Shown here: positions 17,259 through 27,749 of the stretch, piece after piece
Layout: each line of letters starts with the position of its first letter
How positions within the stretch are numbered: the first letter of the stretch is position 1
NCBI GenBank assembly: GCA_003427395.1
Contig: BFEA01000049.1
Location: 2,634,289 to 2,666,863 of the forward strand
Direction of reading: 5' to 3'
DNA: 32,575 nucleotides
Source: Chara braunii
Taxonomy: Eukaryota > Streptophyta > Charophyceae > Charales > Characeae
Notes under the pieces: model-generated
The model's input: only the letters and a program-made list of their open reading frames with translations
The model's database searches: none
What the model was told of the DNA's origin: nothing
Made by a program: the position numbers and the translations under genes

Positions 17259-18515
17259 AACTGCGCTTTACTGGTTCTTCGCAATAGTTGTTCGGTGCTT
17301 GGCATGAGGTGTGAGGCAGTGATAAGGCTTGGGCGTTGGAGGATAGGCGGCCCAGGGTCGTGTGGGCGCGCCGGGAAGCATATGTGGTGACATAGGGGTG
17401 TACGTTGGATGATGAGAGCTCGCTGATGTGGCATTTAAGCCGAGGTGGAACTACATTTCGTTGTTGGTTGTGCCGAGGCAAAGACCGGTCATCATAAATG
17501 CACGTCAGGTTGCCTGTGAGAAATCTGTGATTGGAGGCAGCATTATGAGGTACGTTGCTCTCTTCCTTATCTACCCTCTTCATTACTTCTTACCGTGAGG
17601 AAGTGAGTTCTGTCTTGAGAGTCCTCTCAATGTGAGGTGTCGCGAGCGCCCAACCTTGAGAGTCGACATTCTTCCTAGGCAGCAAGTTGGTGGGAGATGG
17701 GCGAAGCCTCTGAAGGGCTTGGACGAAGCACTCGGGTCACGGTCACCATGCCAACCTGATGGGACTAGTACACACATGCTTTGCCGCAAGTCCTTGGTTC
17801 TGCTGCTGTGCAATAGAGGTCATGCTGGGCATGCCAGCCCTTTGACAGAAGCTCACCAGACCGTCTATAAATATTTCCTGTGGGTTCCGGATTTGAACCC
17901 TGACTGTGATCGTCGTCTTGTCTACGACGTTAAATAATTCCTGAGGACCTTGGGGGATGTCCTTAAACTGCCTCTTAATCAGCCAGATCAAACCGGAAGT
18001 AAGGCTCATTGCATGCGAGCGTAAACAAAGTGCAGGGGCTGGTAGGCTTAGCATAGACTTGGGGCACAGGGGTGGGCCGGATTGCACACCTTCAGACACG
18101 CTGCTCAACCAGATGCTCAGGGCGTTGACACATAGAGACTACTCAAGAGGGATACAGGGGGAGGGGGAGATTCCGACAATTGTTCGTTGTGGTACTGAAT
18201 AGATAAACTGCCATCCTGCATACATCTCCAGAGGTGCACTATTTTTATTTTTGATTATTTAGTTGTACGGACTTGGTGACAATTGACAGACAATTGCAGA
18301 CAAGAGAGTATCTTCCTTCCTGCATTGCATTCTGCGTTAGAGTAATCTAAAAATAGAAATAGTGTTACCTGTAGGACCTGACATAGTTGTTGTTAACCAC
18401 TTGACTACTTCTCTCCAGGCTGACCGAAAGTAGTGGAATGTCATACTTGGTTGGGTGTCATGCTAAGGTAGGATTCAGTGTGGATTCTAGTTTAGACCAC
18501 ACACCACTATAGCTC
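17259..18515 (+). other. Ty3 leader region between PBS and gag
   Basis: About 1.25 kb with no recognisable Ty3 protein. A frame on the minus strand (17743-18108, no ATG) reads smoothly for 121 residues without low complexity (KDIPQGPQELFNVVDKTT), but I do not recognise it. It may be an untranslated leader or a remnant of other sequence captured by the element. Confidence 0.5.
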
Positions 18516-19845
18516 ATGAGTGACGCAAGCAGTAGTGAGGAGGAGGAACGAGTGGAACCTCTTACCCGTAGAACTGCCCTCAGTCGACCGACCACTTTCC
18601 CGGAGTTAGGTCCAGGAGAGGAAAGGAGGCTGCGGAGGGAAGCCAGGGAGAGGGCGGCATTAAGGAGGTCTAGGTCAGCAACAGCCAGCTTAGAGGCCGC
18701 AATGGCTACCGCCTCCATGTCACAGGCCTCGTCCCAGGCCTCTTGTGAGGGGTTAGTCAAGCTGTTTCTCAGTTTTCCGTTAGTCAGACTGCTGGGTTGC
18801 AAGTCAGCCAACAGACTCTACTCACGACGGAGGATTATGAGATTCTCCAAGCGAAAGCCCTTCATGACGAGCTGTGGCAGCAGTTGAGAGAAGCAGCAAA
18901 GAGAAGACAAAAAACGATAACGAGAAAAGCTAGACTAGGAGCTAGGAAAGTTAGAAGCACTGGATGAGTCCACATTAGACCCTACAATGCAAGCGTTGCG
19001 TCGCTTGCTGCTTTGCGTGGCAGAAACGCAGGTTGTCCAACAGAAAGTGCTGGCTCAACTAGTGGCCGGTCAGGATCGGATTCTGGTTGCACTGTAGGCT
19101 CCTTGTCCAATGACGATGCGGCCTTAGTACTCTGTAGCTCCCCCTTCGGTTGCGGGTCCCACAGTGACGCGTCGCCGGTAGGGCCCTCCTTTTCTCCTAT
19201 GTTTGGCATGCCTCCTTCAGGTGGTTTAGTAGCAGTTAGTTGTCCGGTCCTTAGTAGTTCTTCCGTACCATCGAGGATGGTGGCAGCTACAGTCCCATCG
19301 TCAGGGCAGGCTCAGGTTAGCGTGCAACAACCTGTCTCAGTGGCTATGCAGCTACTGCAGCAATTTCTTGGGCCAATCCAACCTATGAAGTGGATGCCCA
19401 AGATTCCCTTGTTGAGTCCTAAACCTTTTTCTGGCGACAGGAAAAAGGATGAGGACCTAGACACCTGGGTGAGAATTGTGCCTACTTATGTGAGGCACAA
19501 GCTCACAAGGCCGGAACAGGAAGTTATAGTCGTTGCCTCCTTTTTAGAGGGATCGACAACACGATGGCTAAACGGTCTAGTGCAGCAGCAGGGCTATGGT
19601 CAAAACTTTGATGCCTGCGCCTCGGCCCAGACATTAGAGGACTTTGTACGGACTGTGTACAACAGATGGCATGACCTTCAAGCGGCTCAAAAGGCCACTG
19701 ATGCAATCAACAATCTCGGTTCCAAACGGTACCGGACTATGCGGGAAGTCACAGACGTCTTAAGAACGCCTGATCGTAGTACCCGGTGTGCTCTATGACC
19801 CACAGGTACTCCTCACAGATTATTTGCGATGGCTGCCCACATACA

Positions 19846-20117
19846 TCAAGAATAAGCTGGTGGACATCGACGTCCATAACTTCGCTTCTTTCAGCAAGAA
19901 AGCCTTAGACATAGAGGCTAAGCTTGGGTCCGCTCATCAGGGTCAGGCAGATGGTAGGAAGAAGAAACTTCCCCAAGACTAAAGGACGTCAAGAATAAGC
20001 TGGTGGATGAGGCCAACATCGACGTCCACAAGAAAGCATTAGACATAGAGGCTAAGCTTGGGTCCACTCATCAGGGTCAGGCAGATGGTAGGAAGAAGAA
20101 ACTTCCCCAAGACTGGA
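19846..20117 (+). repeat. 143-bp tandem duplication in gag
   Basis: The segment from TCAAGAATAAGCTGGTGGA is repeated with a 143-bp offset (19846 and 19989). Both units encode ALDIEAKLGSxHQGQADG. They have diverged slightly (a small insertion and a small deletion), so the duplication is not the newest event. Confidence 0.85.
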
Positions 20118-20361
20118 GGAAGAAGGGCAATCTCATGTTTGTCGACCATGATGGTCAGGCGACTGAGATTGACGACTTCCTTGACTATGGGGAAGACGCA
20201 GAGCAGGATGGGGCTAGTGAGACTTCGAACGGGGAGTCGTGGCACCCATAAAAGAAAAGACTAAGGGGACCGGGAAGGGATCAGGGCGACCAAGAAACAC
20301 CCGCATGGGTGAAACTTGGCTTAGACTACGAGGTGTGGAGGGACCAAGTTGCTAGGGTACT

Positions 20362-20403
20362 TGTCTAAACTGTGGCAACTATGGCCACATGTCTAGGACA
20401 TGT
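20362..20403 (+). other. CCHC zinc knuckle of gag
   Basis: Fourteen codons: CLNCGNYGHMSRTC, spacing C-x2-C-x4-H-x4-C. Typical nucleocapsid RNA-binding knuckle. It lies in a different frame from the preceding gag segment. Confidence 0.9.
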
Positions 20404-20516
20404 CGAGGCAAAAAGGTCACCACGAAGGTTAGCCTCTCCAATATGGTGGGCTTATCTTCGAACCCTGGTGGTGCTTCTGCGAGCACTTCGCACCGAAACA
20501 CCTCGGGCCAGTAGGA

Positions 20517-21070
20517 GTGTTAGCCGCTCTTACTCATGCTGAAGTGGTAATGTTGCCTTCACCACTTCAGGCGTTGGCCAAGGCTAGTGACCCATCCATC
20601 GTCGCGCGGACACATTCAGACCCATTGATGCTCTGTTCGAGAGATGTGTTTGAGTCCCTAGAAGAGTTACAGACTGAGTGGTCAGGGAAAGACCCCAGAG
20701 ACTCTTGGGAGATGATTAGCAAAGGTCCTAGGGGTGAACATTTCGTGGTAGAGGTTGATGTAGGTGGCCGCAAAGTGGGTGCCTTCGCAGACATAGGCTC
20801 TACATGGAATTTCATCAGTCGTGCTTGTGTGGATAGCCTGCATTTAGGGGACCAAGTGCAACGGCTTAGCAGATCAGTAGCCTCTACGCTAGCGAACAAG
20901 CACAATATGGTTGTCCAAGACTATGGCAAAGACGTAGTTTGTACCTTCTCCTATGGAGGAGGGGACTGAGACACAAGATCTGGTTCCTAGTTAGCGACGA
21001 ACTGCCATTTTATATGCTACTAGGCATGTATTACCTTGAGGTTGCTCAACCTCAGTTCGATTGGGATAGG
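20517..21070 (+). pseudogene. Ty3 aspartic protease
   Basis: Cuts the polyprotein. The core VEVDVGGRKVGAFADIGS at about 20750-20805 shows the catalytic Asp, but the usual Asp-Ser/Thr-Gly is Asp-Ile-Gly here. After a frameshift near 20950 the C-terminal half continues as VSDELPFYMLLGMYYL. The flap region is not obvious. Its upstream part links directly to the zinc knuckle across a TAG. Confidence 0.75.
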
Positions 21071-22061
21071 AAGGTGATGATTCACAAGTTACCCAATGGT
21101 AGAACCGTTAGACTGCAGAAGTTTAAAGCTAGCAGTTTAGTGGAAAACTACGGGTGCATGTTTGCATCCTCTTTCTATAACTACTATAAACAGAATCGCA
21201 AGGAGGGCATGTATCTAGTCTTTGTCTCTGAGAAAGGGGAGGCCGTAAAATCACCCCTAGAGATAGAAGCAATCATTGCACAGTATTCAGACCTTTGTTA
21301 GGAGCCCTGTGGTGTGGTAGAAAGGGAGGTTGTCCATGCGATAGAAATCGTCCCTGGTAGCAAAGTGCCCAGAGAACGGATCTATAGGATGTCTTCTGCG
21401 GAGTTGGATGAGCTCCGCCGCTAGCTCAAAGAGCTCACAGAAAAGGGATGGATTCGGCCTAGTACCTCCCCGTATGGTGCTCCGGTCTTATTCGTTCCTA
21501 AGAAGGGAGGTACACTAAGGATGTGCATTGATTATAGGGGCCTCAATGCCATCACCATTAAGAATGCGGAGCTCCTACCCCGCATCGACGACCTATTGGA
21601 TAGAGTGCAAGGATGGCTGTACTTCACCAAGCTAGATCTAAAGTCCGGATACCATCAAATTCCCATTAGACCTGAGGACCAGCACAAAACCGCTTTCCAG
21701 ACCAGGTACGGTCTGTACGAGTTTGTGGTGATGCCCTTTGGCCTATGCAATGCACCTGGGACATACCAACATGTGATGAATATGATTTTTCATGATTACT
21801 TAGACAAGTTTATCATTGTGTACCTCGACGATATCCTTATCTTTTGTAAGACTGTAGAGGAGCACGCTGGGCGCTTGAAAACAGTGCTAGGTGTCCTAAG
21901 ACAACACCAATACAAGGTCAACTTGGAGAAATGCGAGTTCAGTCGCACCAAGATCTTGCGCTTGGGCCATGAAATTTCAGCGGATGGGTTGAGTCCGGAC
22001 GATGTCAAAGTGGTCAGCATACGTGACTGGCCCATACCTCAAACTGTAGGTTCGATCGTTT
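21071..22061 (+). pseudogene. Ty3 reverse transcriptase
   Basis: Same frame as the protease end, with TAG at 21299 and at 21422 (the latter in LRR-stop-LKEL, where Gln is usual). Motifs in order: [55 protein letters not shown], and the catalytic [10 protein letters not shown] with YLDD at 21821-21832. Then comes [17 protein letters not shown]. The frame breaks near 22055 at the position corresponding to [11 protein letters not shown]. The catalytic Asp residues of the RT are intact. Confidence 0.9.
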
Positions 22062-22640
22062 TTAGGGATGACGGACTACTATCGTCCGTTTGTCAAAAAC
22101 TATAGTACTATAGCTTCCCCATTAAGAGATCTAACTCGCCTTGATACCCCTTGGGAGTGGACCGAAGAGTGTGAAGCAAGCTTCAAGAAATTAAAGTATG
22201 CCTTGACACACTATGAAGTCCTCAAACTTCCAGATCCTAAACAACCCTTTGTAGTGACCACAACCGCCAACCAATATGGCATAGGCGTGGTCCTTGCGCA
22301 AAAGGAGGGAAAGAAGTTAAGGCCTATCGAGTACATGAGAAAAAATATGCCATCTCAAAAGCCAGCAAAGTCCACATATGAGCGTGAGTTCTATGCCCTC
22401 TATGGAGCGCTGGTCTATTGGAGACACTATCTCCTAGGAAGATTCTTCTACTTGAGATTTAACCATAAGACTTTGCGCTGGATCAAGACACAACCAGTCT
22501 TGTCGGACGCACTCAAGAGATGGATTCAAGTGATAGACATGTATGACTATCAACTTGACCCAGTCAAGGGAGAGTATAACAACGTAGCTAATGCACTATT
22601 GCGTAGGGCAGATTATCTGGGCGCATTAGTGACTGAGTTT
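22062..22640 (+). pseudogene. Ty3 RNase H, catalytic residues altered
   Basis: Begins [16 protein letters not shown]. The first acidic motif, usually TDAS, reads TTAN. The Glu in YEREFYAL is kept. The usual TDHK motif reads FNHK, and the usual ADALSR reads ANALLRR. Three of the four usual acidic positions are therefore lost, two of them Asp-to-Asn. It is fused to integrase in one open frame from 22068 to 23705. Confidence 0.85.
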
Positions 22641-23749
22641 GGAATATCTGAGGATGTAACTCGATCTATGGTGGAAGCCTATCATGAAGACGCAGTGATG
22701 TCAGAGATCCTCCGTAAGTTAGAAGCTAAAGACAAAGTTACTTCTGATGAATTTACGGTGGTTGATGGCTTGCTGTTTCTTGAAAAGGCTAGGAATAAAA
22801 AACTTTGTGTTCCGAGTAGAGAGTCGCTGCGTAGTTTATTTTTAGGCGAATGTCATGATGCAACTGGACACTTTGGTTATAAGAAGACATCAGTTAACCT
22901 AGTGCAGAGAATCTGGTGGCCCTCGACGATGCAAGATGCTAAAAGGTACGTTGAAACCTGCCAGGTTTGTCAACGGGACAAACCTAGGACTCAGGCTCCG
23001 CTTGGGCTTATCGAACCCTTGCCGATTCCTGAAGGTCCTGGTCAGAGTGTGTCCATGGACTTCATGGATACCCTTGTGACCTGCAGGAGTGGAAAGAGAC
23101 ACATTTTTGTTATAGTGGACCAGTTTTCCAAGTATGCAAGACTAATCCCTATGCCAGAGACCGCTAAAATTGACTATGTCATCAGGATGTTTATGGATAA
23201 CTGGGTACAAGACTTTGGTTTACCCAAGTCCATTATCAGCGACAGGGATGTTTGCTTTACAAGCGAATTGTGGCAAAACACTGCCCAACAGATGGGTACC
23301 AGACTACAGATGACGTTATGGAATCACCCTGAGTCAAACGGACAGGCGAAACAAATGAGTCGAGTAGTGCAGCACCTACTAAGGCATTACATCAAGCCAA
23401 GTGAGGATGACTGGGACGAGAAATTGCCTCTCATCGCCAGCCTGTACAACAACGTTGTGCACAACACTACTGGCATGACTCCCAACCAACTGCATCTTGG
23501 TTGGAAGCCCAGATCCGCCCTTGATTTCCTACTACCTGAGAACCAGTCAACTGCAGCACCTGGCAACATAGAATTTGCTGTCAAGTACGAACAGATGCTG
23601 CAGCAGGCCGTTGAGCACATTAGGAAGTCTCAAGATGCTATGATTGCATCTGAGAACAAACACAGACGACCTTCTAACTTTCAGGTAGGGGACATAGCTG
23701 GGTAAAGTCATATGAACTGGGACAGGAATTAGGAATTTGCAGAAAACTA
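22641..23749 (+). pseudogene. Ty3 integrase
   Basis: The zinc-binding HHCC domain is at about 22850-22985: HDATGH ... CQVCQ. The catalytic core has SMDFMDTLV and IISDRDVCF with both Asp residues. The expected Glu in the GQTE motif is Lys (GQAKQMSR, about 23340-23365), and the preceding Asp is Asn (ESNGQ). One base appears lost near 23698, so the C-terminal part continues in another frame. Confidence 0.88.
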
Positions 23750-24166
23750 ATGCCACAGTGTTTCGGTCCCTGGGAGGTCCTGGACATAGTTGGGGATCAG
23801 ATGGACGGACCTTCCTACGTGATTCGCATCCCACCTCATCTCCGCACGCACCTAGTTTTTCACGCCTCTAAGCTGGCACCTTTTGCAGAGACTGTACAAT
23901 TTCCCTCCAGACGGTCAATGCTGCCCCCAACCATGGATGGTGAAGTTGGCATCGACGAGATTGTGGAACATCGGGTGATGCCAGTGCCTAAGCCTCCCGG
24001 CAAAGGTCGTCCTCCAAAACCAAGGATGCAGTATCGTGTCAGATTCAGACACCATACTGATCCTAGTGAAGACCAGTGGTTTACCAAAGAAGAGCTACAT
24101 CAAACAGCACCCCAAGTGATTGCAGGCTACGAAAGAGCACTCAAGGGGAAGATGCCTGCAGAATAG
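23750..24166 (+). pseudogene. Integrase C-terminus and chromodomain
   Basis: Continues from the integrase after a frameshift: CFGPWEVLDIVGD, YVIRIPPHLRTHLVFHAS, LAPFAE, then a chromodomain-like block IDEIVEHR ... QYRVRF ... EDQWFTKEEL ... VIAGYERAL. Chromodomains direct insertion to heterochromatin in this family. Ends with TAG at 24164. Confidence 0.8.
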
Positions 24167-24192
24167 AAGACTTCTCAGGGGACTATCGAAGT

Positions 24193-24206
24193 AAAGGAGG
24201 AGGGAA
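24193..24206 (+). promoter_or_regulatory. Polypurine tract
   Basis: AAAGGAGGAGGGAA directly precedes the 3' LTR, the expected plus-strand primer. Confidence 0.9.
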
Positions 24207-25204
24207 TGTGAGGATTTGGCTCCTCGGCAGGCCTAAGGGGCCCCATGATACAGATGTGCCCGCCCTAAGTGAAGGCGGGCCTAACAAATCACGAGAGGCC
24301 CAAGGCTGTCAATTTCGTATTTGGGGTACAGGCAGTTGTGTCGCGCCAGTTGGATGAGGGAACCCAGGCCCCGAGCAACAAAGATTTCCATGGCCTTCTA
24401 GGCCTTTCTGAAATGCAGGCCCTGGGCAGGATTCACAGCAACATACATAGACAGTTAGGAGGCCTAACTGAACGAGGCCCAGAAGCTGTAGCATAGGCCC
24501 AACCACCTGAGGCCTACCGGAAGCTTCTAGGCGCAGGCCTAGCCCAGCCAAGCCGCAGGCCTGGCCAGAACTCTTCCATATAGGAAAGAGCTCATGGCCA
24601 GGCACAACATTCGGGCACTTGCAAGCTAGCGGCAGCGCTGCTGGAGCGGAGTCTCGCGGGCTGCTGCTTGTGCTAAGGCAAGGTGCTGCGCACGTGCGGT
24701 CATGTACGAAGCAGGGCGCTGCTCAGGGCAGCGCCATAGCCCAGCCTCCATAGCTGCCTGGGGCTTGGATGTACAACAAGGCGCATGTGGTCTTCGAGTG
24801 TACAGAGGGAAGACGTGGACGAAAGTCAAGGGGAAGAGAGAAGGATGATGATGATGATGATGTGAGGGCACATACCTGGTATTGGCGATGGTCTGCATTG
24901 GTCGACATCTTCAAGTACTTTGTTGGCTGCCGACGTCAACAATTGCATTGTCAATAAGTAGACAGATAGTAGCTGTGTAGGGAGTAGGTTGGGCGCCGAG
25001 CGCCAAGCAGGTAGAAGGGCCTGGATACTTATGTTGGTGATGGGGAGAGCAAGCTTTCATTGACATTCGGTTTTCAGTGTTACAATTCTCCATTGGTGTT
25101 GTATTTGTGCAATGCTGCTTTCTAGACACTGTGATACTTTCTGGGTCTCAATGTGATTGTGCAATCTGGATTTTGTACTCTTGCTATTGCTCATTTTCCT
25201 TTCA
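24207..25204 (+). repeat. 3' LTR
   Basis: 998 bp, TGTGAGGATTTGG to TTCCTTTCA. Shorter (GAT)n run than in the 5' LTR (24844-24862). Followed directly by TAGG. Confidence 0.9.
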
Positions 25205-25208
25205 TAGG
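25205..25208. repeat. Target-site duplication, right copy (TAGG)
   Basis: Matches 16232-16235. Beyond it the inverted-repeat element continues to 25328. Confidence 0.75.
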
Positions 25209-25328
25209 TGCCAAAATATTTTTTTGTGGGGTCCGAACCCCTTCGTGTTCGGGCCCCGTATGGGGACCTAAACGCCCGAACGTTCGGGGGTCAGCTTAGG
25301 GGCCTCCGTACGTTCGGCCTAGCAACCC

Positions 25329-26098
25329 GCCCGCATCCTTATGATAGTTGTCCTATGTGTCGCGAGGGTCTTACTTGAGCGTACCTTGCACCTGACAAAA
25401 ATGTGTGGGTGCGCTGAAAAGAGTGTACAAGAATGTGCAAGGTGGGAAACCCTTCACTAAAACTGCAAAACAGTGAAGAGTGCAGTAAAAGAAGAACATA
25501 AGTTTGTGTCATTTTACTTGTTTGTACCTTGCACCCTAACACCTTCAAAGAAAAATTCCAAAGGGTGAAAATGAGAATAAAAAGTGAAGAAGGAATTGCA
25601 GGTGCACTGAAAAACGAACGTGGACTCTTCACCGAAACCGCAAAACTGTGAAAGAAAGAAGATGTTTGTGTCACCCTTTTTTATTTTTATTTTCTCTCCC
25701 TCTGCCTATCGATTTTCCTTTTCTGCTCCTCTCTTCCTTGTGTTTGACACTTCTTCCTTCACTCTGCCTCTTTCCCGTAGCGTGCAAGTGGGCTGTTATG
25801 GCATACGGGGATGGGGGCAACTCGCACTCAACTTCATCAACGTGGCGAGCCTTGTACGTTAGAGGCATGGTGGAGGAGGAGTTAAGAAGACTGAGAAATT
25901 GAATGATTTCAATGTGTTTTTGTTTTTGATTTTTATCCTTTGAATCAAAGAAGACGAGGACCTTGTTTTGTGTCATTCTAGTTTGTCTCTCTCTCTTCTT
26001 GTCTGTCCTTTCATTTTTTTTTTCTTCACTCATCTTATTTCCTCTTCTACTTCACGTGCTTACGCTCTTAGTCAATAGGTCTGTGACAATATACATAT
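25329..26098 (+). mobile_element. Penelope A-type 3' fragment with tail T5
   Basis: Starts inside the last coding exon with the RPHPYDSCPMCREGLT reading found at the end of copy A, reaching a TGA near 25377. An A-type tail follows, with the two diverged units, the pyrimidine run and the core at about 25811-25858. It ends in GACAATATACATATAT. The 5' side is cut by the inverted-repeat element. Confidence 0.75.
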
Positions 26099-26117
26099 AT
26101 ATATATAATATATATGC
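26080..26117. repeat. TA-rich tract at the copy C junction
   Basis: TA-rich sequence between tail T5 and the first recognisable base of copy C. Confidence 0.85.
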
Positions 26118-26300
26118 TTGGCCCTTGGAATGCATCAATCCTATCCTTTATCATACGTCTGAAGGTCTTGTTGATCATGCCCTCTTTTGGCGGGCTGCTG
26201 CACCCCGTGAGGGTTTCTGGGTTCGTAACTTCAAACTCTTCACCCGGTTGGTTTCAATGCAGTCCTTCCAATGGCTAGACTGTTGGCTCCACGACGACAC
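26118..26300 (+). pseudogene. Copy C GIY-YIG remnant
   Basis: Reads WPLECINP, FWRAAAPREGFWVRN, so it keeps the Glu block but has lost the GIY and YIG halves to the TA-tract junction. The open frame actually begins upstream in the tail of the preceding element, which is accidental. Confidence 0.7.
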
Positions 26301-27535
26301 ACAAATGGGCCCTCTTCCCTTTGCTCCTCAGCCCCCTCTACCTCCTGATGCCTCAGCTCCTCCTGATTCCCTCCCTGCCACATCTATTGCTGCTCCATCC
26401 GTTCCTGCACCGGCTCATCCTTCTCACATAGCACCCCTTTTACCAACACCCATTGACTCTTATGCTGCACCTTTTTTATCTACACCCGCTCACTGTTTGC
26501 CTCTCTTGCCAACACCCCCTCACTGTTTACCTCTCTTCCCAACACCTTTGGTTAGGTCCTCTGCTGTTGATCTTCGTCCAGGTCCCCAACTTATGATTCG
26601 TACCTCACTGCATCGTCTTCTCACTGAAGCTGCTTCGGGTAATTGGTGTCGTGTCAAGACTCATATTGAGCGAGCAGCACCAGCATGGCGGGTACGTTTT
26701 TTGCAATGGCTTTACAATAATGTCTCCAATGCAGACATGACAACAGACATTCGAGAACTCGAATGCCTCATCCGAAAATCGCAGTATACCCGCAAACGTT
26801 ACACAGCACAACCTCGTGACCCATTTACTGACCACATCAAGGTCGTACATGCGCATGAGGTAGCTCGTGCTACAAACTTGCGCCATGTGTTACAATTGTC
26901 GGATGTAGTTGCATTGCACCCCGATCCTCAAGCAGCCACACACGTTCGTGTATGTGACAAACTGATGCCATCCACGCGTGTCCAGTTTTGTAACTTCACT
27001 GATGTGGCCTTGAGTATTACTCCTGGCATGACCTTACCCGACTCCTCTGATTGTGAATGTCGTAGAGCCTTTCCACATTGCTCTGATTTTGTGGATGGCC
27101 ATATTGTGTCTGTTGACTACAATTATTTACTACAATATCATCTCCGATGATAGCCTTCGCAAGCTTTTTCAAGAAGGCTCGAAGTATCGGTTGAATCGCG
27201 AAACTGTCGATGTGCTCCAGGTACTGGCAATTGGACTAGACGAGTACATTGCCAATTACAAAAGGTTGTTGGTCGGACATTCTCGATCAACTTCTTTCTC
27301 GTCTCTTTCTCAGAAGTTGACAGTTGGCGTTCTTNAGTCCTTGCGCATTGTCAATCCAATGCATCTTCGTTCTCCAATCATGTGAGCCAGCCACGGTCAC
27401 TCTGTTCTACACATGCCTCCTTGCACCATCTTCAACAACACTTTGCCATTGTCCCTGTGGACAAAACATCACACAAATTGGCAATTTGCTGCAAGAATTG
27501 GTATTTGTTTCATCTCTCTACCCCTTTGGACGGTC
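26301..27535 (+). pseudogene. Copy C linker and CxC region
   Basis: Pro/Leu-rich linker with LLPTP repeats, then LLTEAASGNWCRVKTHIERAAP, LIRKSQYTRKRY, SDCECRRAFPHC with CEC at 27052-27060, and GHIVSVDYNYLL. It stays open to 27150, longer than in copy B, which has a frameshift near 7640-7700. From 27089 it is identical to copy B, including the frame break near 27132 and an N at 27335. Confidence 0.65.
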
Positions 27536-27749
27536 CCACTTATACTCGTCCTCAAGAGTCCGTTGCTGATGTCCTTGACCACATGCAGTGTGGAATCACC
27601 ATTGGGGTTACACCCACACCGATACCCTACCTTACCTTTACTATGTACTCAAAGCTCACAAGTCTCCTCCAACTCTTCACAACATTCTTGGAGTAACAAC
27701 ACAAAATAACATTGTTGTTCCACCGCGTGCTCCCCCTCGTCCAACAATT
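27089..27749 (+). repeat. 661-bp tract identical to 8087-8747
   Basis: Partner of the copy B tract, offset exactly 19002, including the ambiguous base. Confidence 0.85.

Larger units (their letters stand above)
18516..20513 (+). pseudogene. Ty3 gag, frame-broken
   Basis: Capsid/nucleocapsid protein. An Arg/Glu-rich N-terminus (18516-18887) is followed by a coiled-coil-like stretch split over frames (ALHDELWQQLREAAKRR near 18855; LDESTLDPTMQALRRLLL at 18960). The capsid-type part is in 19013-19798: FSGDRKKDEDLDTWVRIV, VASFLEGSTTRWLNGL, LEDFVRTVYNRW. A frameshift near 19770 leads to DYLRWLPTYIKNKL. A 143-bp duplication follows, and then one CCHC zinc knuckle. At least three frame changes and several stops are present. 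Confidence 0.8.
16236..25204 (+). mobile_element. Complete Ty3-type chromovirus-like LTR retrotransposon (decayed)
   Basis: 8,969 bp bounded by direct LTRs starting TG and ending CA, with PBS, PPT, and gag, protease, RT, RNase H, integrase and chromodomain in Ty3 order. The C-terminal chromodomain places it with chromoviruses, which are common in plants and algae. All frames are interrupted and several catalytic residues are changed. The two LTRs differ at about 9% of positions over their first 370 bp by my manual count, so the insertion is old. Confidence 0.9.
15624..25328. mobile_element. Small inverted-repeat element split by the Ty3 element
   Basis: The left end GGGTTGCCGG (15624) and right end CTAGCAACCC (25319-25328) are inverted. 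Both ends are rich in CGAAC/GTTCG palindromes (15636-15718 and 25230-25318). With the Ty3 insertion and one TAGG removed, the element would be about 0.73 kb: GC-rich ends around an AT-rich middle. No transposase is seen, so it is MITE-like. I found no clear flanking duplication, so the boundaries are provisional. Confidence 0.55.

Noticed and set aside
17880-17905. GGTTCCGGATTTGAACCC as a tRNA B-box
   Set aside because: No acceptor stem, A-box or anticodon arm can be fitted around it.
22743-22760. CTGATGA in the Ty3 pol region as a hammerhead
   Set aside because: It lies in coding sequence and lacks the other conserved parts.
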